From Endothia cerciana (lineage: Eukaryota > Ascomycota > Sordariomycetes > Diaporthales > Cryphonectriaceae), in NCBI GenBank assembly GCA_026119935.1, contig JALRMH010000002.1, forward strand, positions 558,001 through 622,000: a stretch of 64,000 bases of DNA, in the 5' to 3' direction. The notes below the pieces were generated by a model, which searched no databases, was not told the origin of the DNA, and saw only the letters and a program-made list of their open reading frames with translations. The stretch's first letter is position 1; each line of letters begins with the position of its first letter. The position numbers were made by a program, and so were the translations under genes. Below are positions 11,894 to 23,200 of this stretch, piece by piece.

Positions 11894-13503
11894 GGAGATG
11901 ACATAAAGGAGTACAGTCCGGGAGCGAGCGATGATGATTTGTGTTTCGGATTTGCATTTTGTAACTCGAGCGATCTTGTGATACCCAATTTCCCACTTTT
12001 ATGCCTTGGTTCTGGAAACAATAACTTCATTCCCCCCTTCTTCATGAGCGTGTGTGCGTTGCGAATGGTGGTGTGACGGTTGATTGGTCTAGTTTAGTCC
12101 AGTCAAGCTGGTGACATGCCCACGTTGTGGTTGGAGGAAATAAAGGCTGGTCGTTGACGTTCTGGGTTCTTTGTGTACTTGGGATTACCTGAGTATATAG
12201 TGTTAGGGGACCGGGTCTCGCTCGTCTCTGGCGGAGCTGGATGGCGGTCTACTGCACGCAGAGAATCAAGACCATTGACGGCTGAATCTGAAATGTGCCC
12301 CGTCGCCCGTGAGATGACTGCCAAAAGAGAGAGAAGGCTCAGACTACTAACCCCATCTGCAGCAGATACCAAGACATGCCGGTCCCTGGTTATGGGGATG
12401 ATGGATGATCCATTGATGTCTACCTAATATTTATGCATCTATCGTTTAAAGAAGCATTATGGGTAATGAGCCAGGGTCAGAAAAAGTATAACAGGCTTTG
12501 ACTTAGTGTTCCTTTACTATCAGGTACATGCGCGGTGTTCATACCTTTATCGATCTATCCTCTCATCACCCTCGCTCCTTGACCGCCTTGCACTCATTTC
12601 AAATTCGAGCAGAGCATCTCTCTCTTTCGATGACGCTTTTTTCTTGCGTATCTTATCCTTGAACGAGGAACTCGCCGGCTTCTCATGGCGTTCTCGGGTC
12701 CCTCTATAATTTAATCAGTGTTGGGGTCTCATCCTCATCATCTCCAGTCTCTGTAGTGCCTTTACGTCTCCATCTTCTACACCGTCACGAAGCTGTTTCG
12801 TGCTCCTGAACTTGACAAAGGGACCCTCCCCGGTTTGCTTTGCTTCCCGCATCTCAAGCCTGAGAAGTCCGCGGTGGCGGAGCAGCCGTTATCAGGCATC
12901 ATTGAAAGAAATCCCTCTTGGCCCAGGTTCAGCATCATCGAGGTGATAAGATAGTTTTGAGTCACTGTGTGAAAACCGGGAGAAGTAGAGGGCAGTTGGC
13001 GGCGAACGGGTAAAGACTGGTCTGTGGTAAGTAAGGGAGACCGAGTAATAGTGGACCGAACATTGGCAGAGAAAGAACGTCGAGTTCTAGTATTTATAAA
13101 ATCGTACACACACTTTTAATCCTAGCTGGCAGAACCTGCGAGGGAAGCCGTTGGAAGCCACGGATCGTCTAGACAAGCTTTGAACAGGGCGTTAGAAGAT
13201 CCTGCACTCCTGTGCGCCTCAAGCTCCCTCAGGTGTTGGGCCCTGTGAACGACTGTGTCCCTAGCACATATTCAATGACAGAATCAAGGTAAAGAGACTT
13301 GAAACCAGATGGACGTGTCACTTGAGAATTCTCAACTTGAATCAGTTGCTGTGCGTTGCATTGTGAGCCTTGCAATGCTCTTCCGAAAGCCGAGTTGTTG
13401 ATATCCAATGTTGCCTCTCTAGCCCGCCACATGCCCAAACGCCGTGCCCCCAATGTCCCATACCTCGGATCGAACGCGCCTCGAAATTCATATACCGGTG
13501 GTC
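11894..13503. other. intergenic, no supported gene
   Basis: This 1.6 kb lies between convergent genes. A few 60-110 codon frames exist, but none has domain-like composition, plausible splice sites or a consistent strand. It probably holds the two 3' UTRs. Confidence 0.5.
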
Positions 13504-14640
13504 TCAAGACCAAGCGTAGTAGAAATTGTCCTCCCACACAGTATCGGCAGTACTCCTCCCCCCCTTCCACCTGAAGCACGGGATCGAGGTGTTCCTCTCC
13601 TCGAAGACGACATCGACCTCCTCCTCATGGTAGTTATGAAACGCCTTCACGCCCCTCGTGGCGACCCCGTCCGGGTTCCACACGAGCACCTGCTTCAGCC
13701 CCCACGCGGCGGCCTCCGCCGCGGCGGCCTGCAGCAGCTCGACGACGTCCCAGGTCTTGTGCTCCTCGGCGACGGGCTCCCCGGTCTCGGGGCTGACGCC
13801 GAGGTGGACGAACCGCAGGACCTTGAGCTTCTTCTCGCGCCAGTCGTGGTGCCAGTAGACCCAGCTGCGCCCGCAGTGCGTGACCGCGCCGCGGTTCTCG
13901 ATCTGCCGGCCGAACATCCACCGCGTCACGAAGGTCTCGCGCGCCAGCTGCCAGGAGATCTGGGCGTGGTCCGGGGCGAAGGCGATGTGCGTCTTGGTGT
14001 GGTCCGCGGCGAGCCTGTTGAACCTCGCCTTGACGGCCGCGACGTCCTTCTCACACAGCGCGGGCAGCTCGTCGAGGCCGAGGTAGCGCGCCCTCGTGTT
14101 CTCGGGTAGGTCGAACGCGTCCTCGTGCAAGTAGATCGTTACCTGTTCGGACGGGAAGACCTGCCACCCCAGATTGGCGTAGTAGAGCCTGCCGATATCG
14201 CTGTACAGCGCGCTGCACTCGCCCTCGGCGTCCACGTATTCCTGCAGCTTACGCAGCATGTACGCCGCCATGCCCAAGCGCCGATACCTTGGGTTGGTGT
14301 ACACGCTGGCGATGGCAAAACCTGTTGTCTCTATGAAGCCGTCGTTCACGCCGGTGCCCTTGCCCGCGATGTAGACGGTCTTCTTGATCGATTCGCATGA
14401 TGCGACGATGTGTGTGCCGTCATCTTTGTGTGCGAGGATCCAGTATATGCAGCGGTCGTCCTTGGTCAGTGCCTGTGTGGAGAGGTGCGTCGCCCGATCC
14501 AAATGGGTGTCGATGTCCAGAGGCGCGGCCCAGGCCTCGCCGTTCAGGCGCCAGGCTAGTTTCCGGATCGTCTCGTCTGCCCGGGTGAAGACGACGTCCT
14601 GGGTGGTGATGGGCTGATCGACGATAAAAGCCTCGGCCAT
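13504..14640 (-). CDS. LYC1-like GNAT N-acetyltransferase
   Basis: Single exon, 378 aa from the Met at 14640; the frame is open upstream to 14901, but that part is not protein-like. It contains a GNAT fold whose acetyl-CoA-binding motif A is at about residues 113-130 (VYTNPRYRRLGMAAYMLRK, with the R-R-x-G-x-A core). The C-terminal half includes GRSWVYWHHDW and VVELLQAAAAEAAAWGL and ends in WEDNFYYAWS. This two-part layout matches the fungal LYC1 family, known in Yarrowia for lysine N6-acetylation in lysine breakdown. Cytosolic location is expected, since no signal or membrane segment is seen. Substrate identity is inferred from the family only; other members of this large fungal group are uncharacterised. 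Codon use at third positions is very GC-rich, which makes a non-coding artefact unlikely. Confidence 0.83.
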   Translation of the reverse strand: MAEAFIVDQPITTQDVVFTRADETIRKLAWRLNGEAWAAPLDIDTHLDRATHLSTQALTKDDRCIYWILAHKDDGTHIVASCESIKKTVYIAGKGTGVNDGFIETTGFAIASVYTNPRYRRLGMAAYMLRKLQEYVDAEGECSALYSDIGRLYYANLGWQVFPSEQVTIYLHEDAFDLPENTRARYLGLDELPALCEKDVAAVKARFNRLAADHTKTHIAFAPDHAQISWQLARETFVTRWMFGRQIENRGAVTHCGRSWVYWHHDWREKKLKVLRFVHLGVSPETGEPVAEEHKTWDVVELLQAAAAEAAAWGLKQVLVWNPDGVATRGVKAFHNYHEEEVDVVFEERNTSIPCFRWKGGRSTADTVWEDNFYYAWS

Positions 14641-16390
14641 GCTCGACGACGTTTGTCTGGTCTGTCGTTGTGATGGGGGAGGTGAGATGAGATGTGGTGA
14701 GGAGGAGCTTGTGGCGACCAGAAGGTAGCGCGGCCGTGGAGCGCGGGCGTGCTGCGCCCTAGGCCATTTTATATCTGGCCTCGAAATTACATACAGTACA
14801 AGCAGACCGTTCCTGGTTAAGGACCCAGCGTATAAGCTTGAAAGCTCATGTGGGTTGTCACATGTCCTCGCTGAAATTCTATTTTCGCGAGGTCTGAACA
14901 CCGAGCAGAAACATATGTATCACGGACGGGCGCAAACATAGGAGGGGGGCATAAACTATGGCAGGGTACACGCGAAGCCGGGTTCCGAAGGGACTGCGGG
15001 AACCTTACGGCGGCCATTGGCGCCATGCCACGTACGGGCGTCTGATGCCGTCTCGAGATTGGGCAAGCTGTGAGTGTCGTCGAGAGAGCTCGTGCATCAG
15101 CGTCACTTGAAACGACCGCGGACATGTCAACGCACAGGAACGGGCGGCAAGCTGGGTCTCCGCTGTGGTTAAAAAATTGTCGCAGGGCGCACGCAAGCCA
15201 CGGCAGGCCTGAGTGGTGAGCCGCATGCCGCCGGAGGCGCGGCTTACCGGACATGTTCCGTGGGGGACAGTGCTGATAAGGAGGTTGTCGAATGGTGATG
15301 TAATGCTGTAAGATTGTGCTTGTGATCATGAGATCCCCAATGCTGCTGAACAGTCGAGGTTTCATCTCCGGATCCGTGGCGAGATGACCGTGTTTAGACA
15401 GGCCCTACAGCCGTACGATTCTCGTATGGGCGGAACACCGGCACAGGACCGGAAGCGAGAAATAGCTGAGAAGAAAGTGGTCCAGGACCTCCAGGACCGT
15501 GCTCGACGGAGGTCCAGGCCGGACAGGAAAATATCCTTCCTGGCGAATCACCAGGATGCCCTTGGGTGGGATTCCAAAGGGAAGAAGGGGAGAAGCAGAT
15601 TGGTGCCCCAGGTCCAGCATGAGACCAAGCGCAGGTCCTCGAAGCTAGTATCGGATCTTCGGACGTCCCACCGGCGCTCTGACTGTGCTGTTTTGGGCGG
15701 AAGGCTTTACAATAACCTGCAGAACCCCCGTGCACACCCTCGAGGCTTCGCGAGGGCGTAGGAAACCCGACAGTTCGTCCAAAAAGAAGAAGAAAAAAAA
15801 AAATCGAGGTTGTAAGTCTTGTACGATGGGGGGAGAATTCAGTTGAGCTTAGTCTCAGGGTTGGTCCAGGGCTCGTCCAGGGTTTGCCTAGACGTTGGCT
15901 CCTTGCATAACCCTTCGAGAAGTCACCTCAGCGCCTGCAAAATCACAAGATGAAACAGACTGTGCCTTCTTCAGCTTCTGAACAGCCTCATTCCCTCTCA
16001 CAGTCGGTGTCATCTCGTCTGCAGCCTTTGGACACAACTCAAAAAAAGACTTGGAACCGCCCTTCACCACCCCGGCTCAGAAACCCTAACCCTCCCACGT
16101 GGAGTTGCCTGTCAGAACCAGGCTAAAACCCGGAGCGGTGAAAAAATTCTCCCTCCGGTCCACACCAAACTGGAATTCTGATTTTCCAAGGCGGACAAGG
16201 CGGACAGTCAACCAGGCAGGCGGGCAGGCATACTCACATCGCGACCCGATCAACGACTAACCTTCCACTTCTCCCAGCACCAATTCTGTAAGCAAACAGG
16301 CTTCTTCCAACCACATCCCACCTCTGACCTCATCGAGAGACAGCCATCCTAACCAGCCAAGTCCTCGATCGAAGACAGACCGCCATCAAA
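14641..16390. other. intergenic, divergent promoters
   Basis: This 1.75 kb separates the divergent LYC1-like and eL14 genes. A short A-rich run lies near 15782-15802, and CT-rich leader sequence precedes the eL14 start. Open frames of up to 182 codons overlap on both strands and show no recognisable domain. Confidence 0.5.
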
Positions 16391-16935
16391 ATGGGTGACA
16401 TCAGCATTGTCGCTACCGAGTGGCGCACCGTCCAGGTCGGCCGTGTCGTCGTCCTCCAGACTGGTGCTGAGGCCGGTCGCCTGGCTGCCATCGTCGAGAT
16501 CGTCGACCACAAGCGCGTACGTTCCCAATTCTGCGGATGATGGAGATGGGGACAGGCACGGGAAGAGGGGGCTGCAGGTGACGCCCCAACAGCACGGCTG
16601 ACATGGAATGATATCTACAGGCTCTGGTCGACGGCCCCTCCTCAGACTCTGCCCTCCAGGTCACCCGACAACTGGTCTCTTTCTCCAACGTCGTCCTGGC
16701 CGACTTCGTTGTGTCAGCCCTGCCCCGCGGCGCCCGGACATCCACCGTCAAGAAGTTCTGGGAGAAGTCCGAGATCGACAAGAAGTGGAAGGAGTCCAAC
16801 TGGGCCAAGAAGCGGGACCAGCAGACCAAGCGCGCCGCCCTGACCGACTTCGACCGCTTCAAGGTCCTGCGCCTCAAGAAGCAGCGCCGCTTCGAGGAGC
16901 GCAAGGCCCTGGCCAAGGTCAAGGCCTCCGCATAA
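16391..16935 (+). CDS. rpl14: 60S ribosomal protein eL14
   Basis: Two exons, 16391-16516 and 16621-16935, give 146 aa. The intron 16517-16620 starts GTACGT, ends CTACAG and is phase 0. The N-terminal KOW/SH3-like part (WRTVQVGRVVVL, then GRLAAIVEIVDHKR, joined to ALVDGP) and the basic C-terminal helix (KKFWEKSEIDKKWKESNWAK, then RRFEERKALAKVKASA) are diagnostic of eL14. Length fits fungal eL14. It is a structural protein of the large ribosomal subunit. The leader is CT-rich, as usual for fungal ribosomal protein genes. Neighbours on the same strand are NAC alpha and ATP synthase d, all high-expression housekeeping genes, but each has its own promoter. Confidence 0.96.
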
Positions 16936-18066
16936 ATGCTGTCAGCCACGGCACCAGCCAGCGCACGACGATAGAGCGTTTCGAAACGACAACCGGCGAA
17001 CGGGAAGTTTTGGGATTTCGCGTCGGGGCAGATGGGGAGGCGGACAGGCGGCCAAGGGGTTGATGATGATGATGATGCAGCAGGAGCAGCAGCGATCATG
17101 TCTGCTGCGGCTGACCTGCTGGGCGGCGGTGGATGGTGTTCTACTAGAGGGTGGCGGGTATTCTGGACGGCACCGGCAAGGACAACATTCAAAAATCAAC
17201 AGCATCTTCGTTCGGGTTCCGCTGGGCTAGGTTTTCTTTGCTTCGTTCAACGGAACATATCACCTCCAAAAAGGCAAAGGTGGCCGGCGTCAAATGATAT
17301 GAAATTGAGAAACCCAACAAAAGACAAATGGAGACCACCCGTCGAGGTCATGCCAAAACTACCTGTGAAACCAACCCTACTCGATTCTAAAGCTTGTAAT
17401 GAGATATCTCGGAAGACACGGAGAGCAACACCGGCTGAGACGTACCTGCGGGACTACCTCCCGCAATCTTGTAGACTGGCTATGACTATTATTACTTTTT
17501 ACAATTTTTTACAATTTTTATTTATTTATTTTGATTATCTGTTGGACTCGCTTGGCACCACCTGTTGTATCGTATCATTGCCATGCTTTCAAATGTCTCT
17601 CGGGACGCCTGGACGTGTGTTCTCCACGGCCTTGTTGATGTCTAATCGCTGCAATGATGTGAGGGGCCACACAGCGACAGGGCGCGCCGGATCCGGTTTA
17701 GCGTTCTGGCCGGCTGCCAAACCCTAGGAATTTTGCGCCTTGCAAGAGCTCTCGGCAAACCATCAATCCCAACTGGCCATTGCATACTTCTCGCCCATTC
17801 CACGACACACGCACCGGTTCTTTTGGGGTACTTGTTGCAGACCGTAAGTTGACAGAGTCCCAGCCCCTCGCCCGCCAATCTTTACGGCAATTCGACCCGC
17901 CGTCAAGCGACAGCAGCCCCGCGAAGAACCACCTCTTCGTCAGGTTGCCAGATTGTGGGGTCGAGGTCAATTTTTGTGGAAGCAGCTCTGGCCCAGCACC
18001 TGACGGGCGGCGGACAGACCGGCTGACCAGCAACCTGTCGTCCTCACCACAGACACAGTCGTGAAG
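16936..18066. other. intergenic between eL14 and NAC alpha
   Basis: This stretch holds the eL14 3' UTR and the NAC alpha promoter. A short GAT/ATG-type microsatellite lies near 17063-17080, and a T-rich stretch near 17490-17535 may be part of the 3' processing region. I see no supported coding sequence. Confidence 0.5.
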
Positions 18067-18912
18067 ATGGCCAACCCTAGAGTCGAGGAGCTTCCCGATG
18101 AGGAACCCACCAAGAACGTGACCGTCGAGGAGCAGGACGACGATGACAGCTCCGACTCCGAGATCGAGGCAGGCGACTCCAGCCTGCCCGCCGGCTCGAC
18201 CGTCATCCACTCGCGCAACGAGAAGAAGGCCCGCAAGGCCATGGAGAAGCTGCACCTGACCCGCATCCAGGGCATCACCCGTGTCACCCTCCGCCGACCA
18301 AAGAACGTGAGTCCGCACCGAGGAAGGAGACGACAGGCGTGGGAGGGAAGGCTTGGAGGATATCGAGGCTGTGGCCAGGCTGCTGGGACAGACGAAAAGA
18401 ACGCAACAAGGTGGAGGTGGTGATTACTGACTTACTGGACCATCACAGATCCTCTTCGTGATTAACAGCCCCGAGGTGTACAAGTCCCCTAACAGCAACA
18501 CTTACATGTAAGGGCCTCCCCACGCCCATCACTCTCTCCCCCTCTCTACTCCCTCCCATAGGCTGACCCATCCGTCTGCAGCGTCTTCGGTGAGGCCAAG
18601 ATCGAGGACCTGAACGCCTCCGCCCAGGCCGCGGCTGCCCAGCAGCTCGCCGCCGCCGAGCACGACCACGCTGGCCACGACCACGGCGAGTCCAGCAAGG
18701 CCGCCGAGGGTGGTGACGCCGCCAAGAAGGCTGCCGAGGAGGAGGAGGAGGAGGAGGAGGACGACGGCGAGGAGGTGGACGCGGAGGGCATCGAGGACAA
18801 GGACATCGAGCTCGTCATGACGCAGGCCAGCGTATCACGGAAGAAGGCTATCAAGGCGCTGAAGGAGAACGACAACGACATCGTCAACTCCATCATGGCC
18901 CTCAGCATCTAG
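18067..18912 (+). CDS. egd2: nascent polypeptide-associated complex subunit alpha
   Basis: Three exons, 18067-18306, 18449-18507 and 18582-18912, give 209 aa. The introns are 18307-18448 (phase 0) and 18508-18581 (splits an Ile codon). The NAC domain at about residues 48-115 is clear: HSRNEKKARKAMEKLHLTRI, GITRVTLRRPKN, ILFVINSPEVYKSPNSNTYI and VFGEAKIEDL. After an Ala- and Glu-rich linker with a run of Glu, the C-terminal UBA domain (about 168-209) reads IELVMTQASVSRKKAIKAL and ends in IVNSIMALSI. NAC binds ribosomes and nascent chains and helps mitochondrial and ER targeting. The acidic N-terminus is typical. No damage is seen. Confidence 0.96.
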
Positions 18913-19529
18913 TTATCACACACACGCGATCCCCTTACTGTCAGGTGCGCTCTTGCATAGTCACTACGCGGTGACAACTCTTGAGCCACATGGCTTTCCT
19001 TTGGTACCTCCGATTCTTACTTCTGGGTGAACTACGGGGATGGGTCGGCTAGTAGGAAATACATCAAAATCAGCGGGAGTTGATCCCCTTGGGTCCACTA
19101 CTGGAAAAAATGAAAAGCTCATGGACCGGGAGAGGTCTCTGCATTTCTGAAGATTATTTTTTCCCTCGCGTAGTTTCGTCCCATGGCTCTTGATGTAGAT
19201 ATCGAGTATCCTGGTGCCACGATCACAATTTGAGCTTTGCCCAACAGCTTGGCCTACCAAGCAGCCAACTTCAAATCTCGCAAGATCGAGCCATACTACA
19301 AGGCCGGATGTCTGAGAAGTGAGAAAGTAAAGTAATCATCGACTTTTCTGCCTGCTTCGCCGAAAGACTGGCTACCTGTTGGCCTTTTTGGTACAGCCGG
19401 TCCGATCCTTGACATCACGTGACGGGCCCGGCTCAAACTGCTTCGGCTCCAAGGCGCGAACATCATCAATCCAGCAACGTCAACTCTACGCTCCCCTCCC
19501 CGAGAACACCTCATCCACATCCGCACAAG
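18913..19529. other. intergenic between NAC alpha and ATP synthase d
   Basis: This stretch holds the NAC alpha 3' UTR and the ATP synthase d promoter. It lacks a supported gene on either strand. Confidence 0.5.
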
Positions 19530-20365
19530 ATGGCCGCAGTAAGTTGCCCCCCCCCTCCCCTCTCAATTCACTTCCAGAGACGTCAGTATACACGACGCAG
19601 TCCCAATCCGAACGACACGACCGCAGCCCCCCAGCTACTCTCCCGGCCCGATCTTTTCCGACGGCGCCTCCAATCCGCCGTACAATGAGCTAATTTCTCC
19701 GTCTCTCCCACCCGCAGCGATCCGCAAGCCTCAAGCTCGACTGGGCCAAGGTCCAGTCCTCCCTCGGCCTGCGCGGCCAGACCGTGGCCTCGCTGCAGGC
19801 CTTCAAGGCGCGCAACGACAACGTCCGGCGCAAGGTGCAGCAGCTGTCGGAGCAGCCGACGACGGTCGACTTCGCGGCGTACCGGTCGACGCTCAAGAAC
19901 CAGGCGGTCGTCGACGAGATCGAGAAGCGCTTCAAGGCCTTCAAGCCCGCCGTATACGATGTGGGCCGCCAGCTCAGGGCCATCGACGTGTTCGAGGCCG
20001 AGGCTGTCAAGAACGCCGAGGCCACCAAGGAGAAGGTCGACCTCGAGCTCAAGGACCTCGCGAAGACGCTGCAGAACATCGAGCAGGCGCGGAGCTTCGA
20101 GGAGCTCACTGTGGTATGTATCCGGCAGGGGATGGCGGGGTGGCGGCGGGTGGCCAGGGCGTGTGGAATGATGCTGATGTGTTACTGCTACAGGACGACG
20201 TCGCTGCTGCTGAGCCCTCCATCGACGAGAAGACCTCCAAGCTGGTCTCCCGGGGTCGCTGGGGCGTTCCAGGATACAAGGTGCGGTCTTTCTATAGATC
20301 CACCGAGGCGACAAATGCTAATGGACGTGCCACAGGAAAAATTCGGCGATCTCTCCGTGCTATAG
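19530..20365 (+). CDS. ATP7: mitochondrial ATP synthase subunit d
   Basis: Four exons, 19530-19538, 19718-20113, 20194-20280 and 20336-20365, give 173 aa. The first exon encodes only Met-Ala-Ala, an unusually short coding exon, and all three introns are phase 0 with normal sites. The protein starts MAARSASLKLDWAKV and contains RGQTVASLQAFKARND, IEKRFKAFKPAVYDV and the C-terminal GRWGVPGYK joined to EKFGDLSVL. These are hallmarks of peripheral-stalk subunit d of the F1Fo ATP synthase, and the length matches the family (about 174 aa). It acts at the inner mitochondrial membrane on the matrix side. The last exon is only nine codons plus stop. Confidence 0.94.
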
Positions 20366-20560
20366 ACAACATGGCGGCATCCTTCCCTTTGTGTACTCTA
20401 GCATTGTAGATACCGGCAGAATCAGAGGAACAGCAGAGGAGTTGAATTGGACGGTGGTGTGAATAAGAATCCAGAAACCCTGTTTAAACCTCCCATATGC
20501 TTCTAATTTCTACGGTGATATTTCCCTACCGCATCTATCTACTTCATCCGACCTACGCAG

Positions 20561-21622
20561 TTATTCCTCCTCGACATGGACAACCCACCTCAGCCCCTCC
20601 ATCATCGCCAGTTCCGCTTCTAGCGCCCTCTCCAGATGCGGCGCCTTCAGCCAGAACGTATGAGGCCAGCCCCGGACGACATCTGTCTTGACATCGACGC
20701 CCGCATCCCTCAGCACCCTGGCGTAACACGCGCCATCCGAGTACAGCACGTCGTTGGTACACACCTGGATCCACGTCCGCGGCATCCCCCTCAGCCCAGC
20801 CGCGTCGACCTCGAGTGGCATCCCCGCCAGCCCGTCCCGCGGCCCATCCATGTCCAGCCGGGTGAGGAGGGACGTCTGGAACGACGGGTGGTCCGCGCTG
20901 GTGTGCATCCCCCGCAGGCGCGGGGGCACATACTCCCGCCCGCGGAAGGCGTCGCTCGTCACCGGGCAACGCAGGAGGACGCCGTGGAGGGGGATCCCGC
21001 TGGCGAGGGCGTGCTGAGCGGCGAGGGCGGCGAGCTGGCCGCCGCTGGAGCTGCCGGCCACGACGACGCCCGCCCCTGCGTGTGTCGCCGCCAGGGAGGT
21101 GAACGCGTCGATGCTGTCCGAGACGCAGGTCGGCGCCGGGTGCTGCGGCTTGAGGCGGTAGCCGACGCTGTACAGGCGCACGCGGGGCAGGAACGCAGCC
21201 GAGTCCCTCACCAGCCGGCGGCAGGAGAGGTCCTCGGAATCCGCCTCGCCGACGGAGAGGCCGCCGCCGTGGTAGTAGACGATCACGGTCAGCCGCGGCC
21301 CCCCGCCCCCGCCGTCCACTCCTTCACCGCCCCCCGCGGCTGGGGCGCGGTCGTACTGCAGCACCGGGATGGCGAAGCCGTCCGTGCCCGACGGCACGGA
21401 GATGGCGCTGATCGCGAGCCCCTGGGAGAGGTGGTGGTCCCTCGCGCCGGGCGCCATCATGGCGGCGTTGCGCTCGCGGCATTCTGCCGCGTACCTGGGC
21501 TGGCGGGCGACGGGGTCTGTAGCGGTCCTGGGCGCGAGGAGGTCTGCCGCGCGCTCGTGCGCGAGCCAGGCCGGGTCGAGGGGCGGTGCCTGCTGGAGGA
21601 TGGGCGGCTCCGGGCCCGTCAT
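20561..21622 (-). CDS. alpha/beta hydrolase fold-3 (HSL-type esterase)
   Basis: Single-exon gene of 353 aa from the Met at 21622; an in-frame Met at 21727 would add a Ser/Pro-rich 35-residue leader, which I consider less likely. The oxyanion motif HGGG lies in VIVYYHGGGLSVGEADS. The nucleophile elbow is GSSSGG (GxSxG). The acid is the Asp of CTNDVLYSDG and the His is in GWPHTFW, so the full catalytic triad is present in hormone-sensitive-lipase order. Such fungal enzymes hydrolyse small esters or lactones; many sit near secondary-metabolite genes, but the neighbours here are housekeeping. No signal peptide is seen, so it is probably cytosolic. The exact substrate cannot be told. It is convergent with the ATP synthase d gene, about 195 bases apart. 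Confidence 0.85.
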   Translation of the reverse strand: MTGPEPPILQQAPPLDPAWLAHERAADLLAPRTATDPVARQPRYAAECRERNAAMMAPGARDHHLSQGLAISAISVPSGTDGFAIPVLQYDRAPAAGGGEGVDGGGGGPRLTVIVYYHGGGLSVGEADSEDLSCRRLVRDSAAFLPRVRLYSVGYRLKPQHPAPTCVSDSIDAFTSLAATHAGAGVVVAGSSSGGQLAALAAQHALASGIPLHGVLLRCPVTSDAFRGREYVPPRLRGMHTSADHPSFQTSLLTRLDMDGPRDGLAGMPLEVDAAGLRGMPRTWIQVCTNDVLYSDGACYARVLRDAGVDVKTDVVRGWPHTFWLKAPHLERALEAELAMMEGLRWVVHVEEE

Positions 21623-22441
21623 TGTTGAATCCGTAGTGGCCGAGGCCTTGCCCGTCGTGCCTTGGCGTGTCCCTGGGCCGGAGTGCGGACGCGATCCTGA
21701 GTTTCTCGGGCTCGGGGATGCTGGCACCCTCTGAGCCTCATATCAACCACGCACGATCCCGATCTGTGCTACATGCAAGCCCGCATCACTGGAACATGAG
21801 TAGAATTGAACGCTGTAGTCTGGCCAAGAGGGTCACGTAGTAAACAGATGATGCGCTACCCGAATTTCCACCAATCAGACCGTCTCCTGCGAGACGCGCT
21901 CAACAAAGTGCAGACTTTCACTACGGCGAGGGACGATCGTGCCACGCGCTCGATCGGCGGTTGCGGGTCTGCCATGATGATGATGATAATGATGATGATG
22001 GCGAGGAAACCTAATGAGGATGCATATGGATATCTGACACTGGCAGGCTAAACAAGAACGCGGAAACCATCGAAAACACCAACCTCTCTACTCAGTTCAG
22101 TGTCCAACAAGTCCTTCAGTCTCCGTCAATATTGACCGCCCTCGTCGTTGTTCTAATTTCTTTTCAGTCTTGGGTTCATGAATACTAATCAGAAGCGCCT
22201 CGGATGATGTACCATGCACGACAGAGGCACCGCCCTGCGCCCTTCGCCTCTCCGGGAATACAAGGGGAGAAGGATCAACCTACTCCACACAGTATATATA
22301 TATATATATATAGATATACACATATGAAATCCGCAACGAGCAGAGGAGTCCCAGCCATCCATCCTACTTCTGAGCACTACGGCATCTGTCCCCATCATCT
22401 GGCCCTCTTAAGGTCACCACGCCCCGCAAAGATCGATCAAC
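21623..22441. other. intergenic, divergent promoters
   Basis: This stretch lies between the hydrolase (-) and GFA gene (+). It contains an ATG/ATA-type microsatellite at about 21974-22001 and a TA dinucleotide run at about 22291-22311. No coding sequence is supported. Confidence 0.5.
22291..22311. repeat. (TA)n microsatellite
   Basis: A run of about ten TA dinucleotides lies 130 bases upstream of the GFA-family start codon, in its probable promoter. Confidence 0.85.
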
Positions 22442-23200
22442 ATGGTAGTCAAGGGCAGCTGCGTCTGCGGCCAGACGACCTACGAGTATACCGGCGAGTA
22501 CTCGGCACCTGGAGTCGTCAGTCTCCCTCCCCTTCGTCCGGTGGCCCTCCAGCTCCCCACACGCGCGAGGAGAGAGAGAGAGAGGAGGAGTGGATCAGGC
22601 CTCTGTCATGAGCCCCCCAATACACATAAACACACACACACACAGGCTGACCGAAAGGGGGGGGGGGGGGGAGAACCTTCCCAACAGGTTGCATGCCACT
22701 GCAATGCCTGCCGCAAGACAAGCGGCGCCGACAGGTCCCTGAACCTCATCGTCCCCAAGGGCTCGGTGACCGTGAGCCCGGGCTCGCCGGAGAAGCTCGT
22801 GACGAGGAAGGGTGACAGCGGGGAGGACGTCGTGTATCACTCCTGCGGCAGCGTACGTTTGGGTCTGGCCTGGCTTATTCTATCCGACTCACACCCTGAC
22901 GGGCCTCGCAAGCTCGCTCCCCATATCTGTCCCTCCCTCCCCCCCCCTGGCCCTTCCCCTTCCCAAAGGGTCTCTTTGTATGCATAAGATATCCTCGTTG
23001 CTGATTAGGAGAGATAGTGCGGCAGCATCATATACGCCGACCCGGCCAAGAACCCAGACGACCTGTGGTTCAAGATCGGGCTCGTCGACGACAAGGAATT
23101 CCTGGACAGTCTGGGCCCGCCAAAGGCGCATTTGTATGCCGAGAATCTGTGGTCGTGGGAGAAGGCGACGGAGGGCGCGGAAGTGGTAAAGTCTAGCTAA
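22442..23200 (+). CDS. GFA/DUF636 (CENP-V) zinc-binding protein
   Basis: Three exons by my joins, 22442-22516, 22688-22852 and 23018-23200, give 140 aa; the introns are 22517-22687 and 22853-23017. The cysteine pattern is that of glutathione-dependent formaldehyde-activating (GFA) domains: SCVCG near residues 6-10, CHCNAC near 28-33, and a later SCGSCGS formed across the second splice. These residues bind two zinc ions. The body includes SLNLIVPKGSVTVSPGSPEK and DLWFKIGLVDDKEFLD. Only some members act on the glutathione-formaldehyde adduct; most fungal paralogues are uncharacterised. The first donor (GTCAGT) is weaker than usual, and intron 1 contains a CA repeat and a long G run, so that join is the least certain. 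Confidence 0.85.
22626..22671. repeat. (CA)n and poly-G tract inside intron 1 of the GFA gene
   Basis: The first intron holds a short CA microsatellite followed closely by an uninterrupted run of more than ten G. Both are seen directly. Confidence 0.8.

Noticed and set aside
12777..13109. Minus-strand 110-codon frame
   Set aside because: No motif, no splice support, and it lies in a probable 3' UTR region.
13444..14109. Plus-strand 221-codon frame opposite the LYC1-like gene
   Set aside because: Antisense shadow of a GC-rich coding sequence with a recognised GNAT motif.
18546..18908. Minus-strand 120-codon Ser-rich frame
   Set aside because: It is the antisense shadow of the Ala/Glu-rich third exon of NAC alpha.
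20636..21628. Plus-strand 330-codon frame opposite the alpha/beta hydrolase
   Set aside because: It has no domain, and its composition is the GC-rich antisense of a clear hydrolase with a full catalytic triad.
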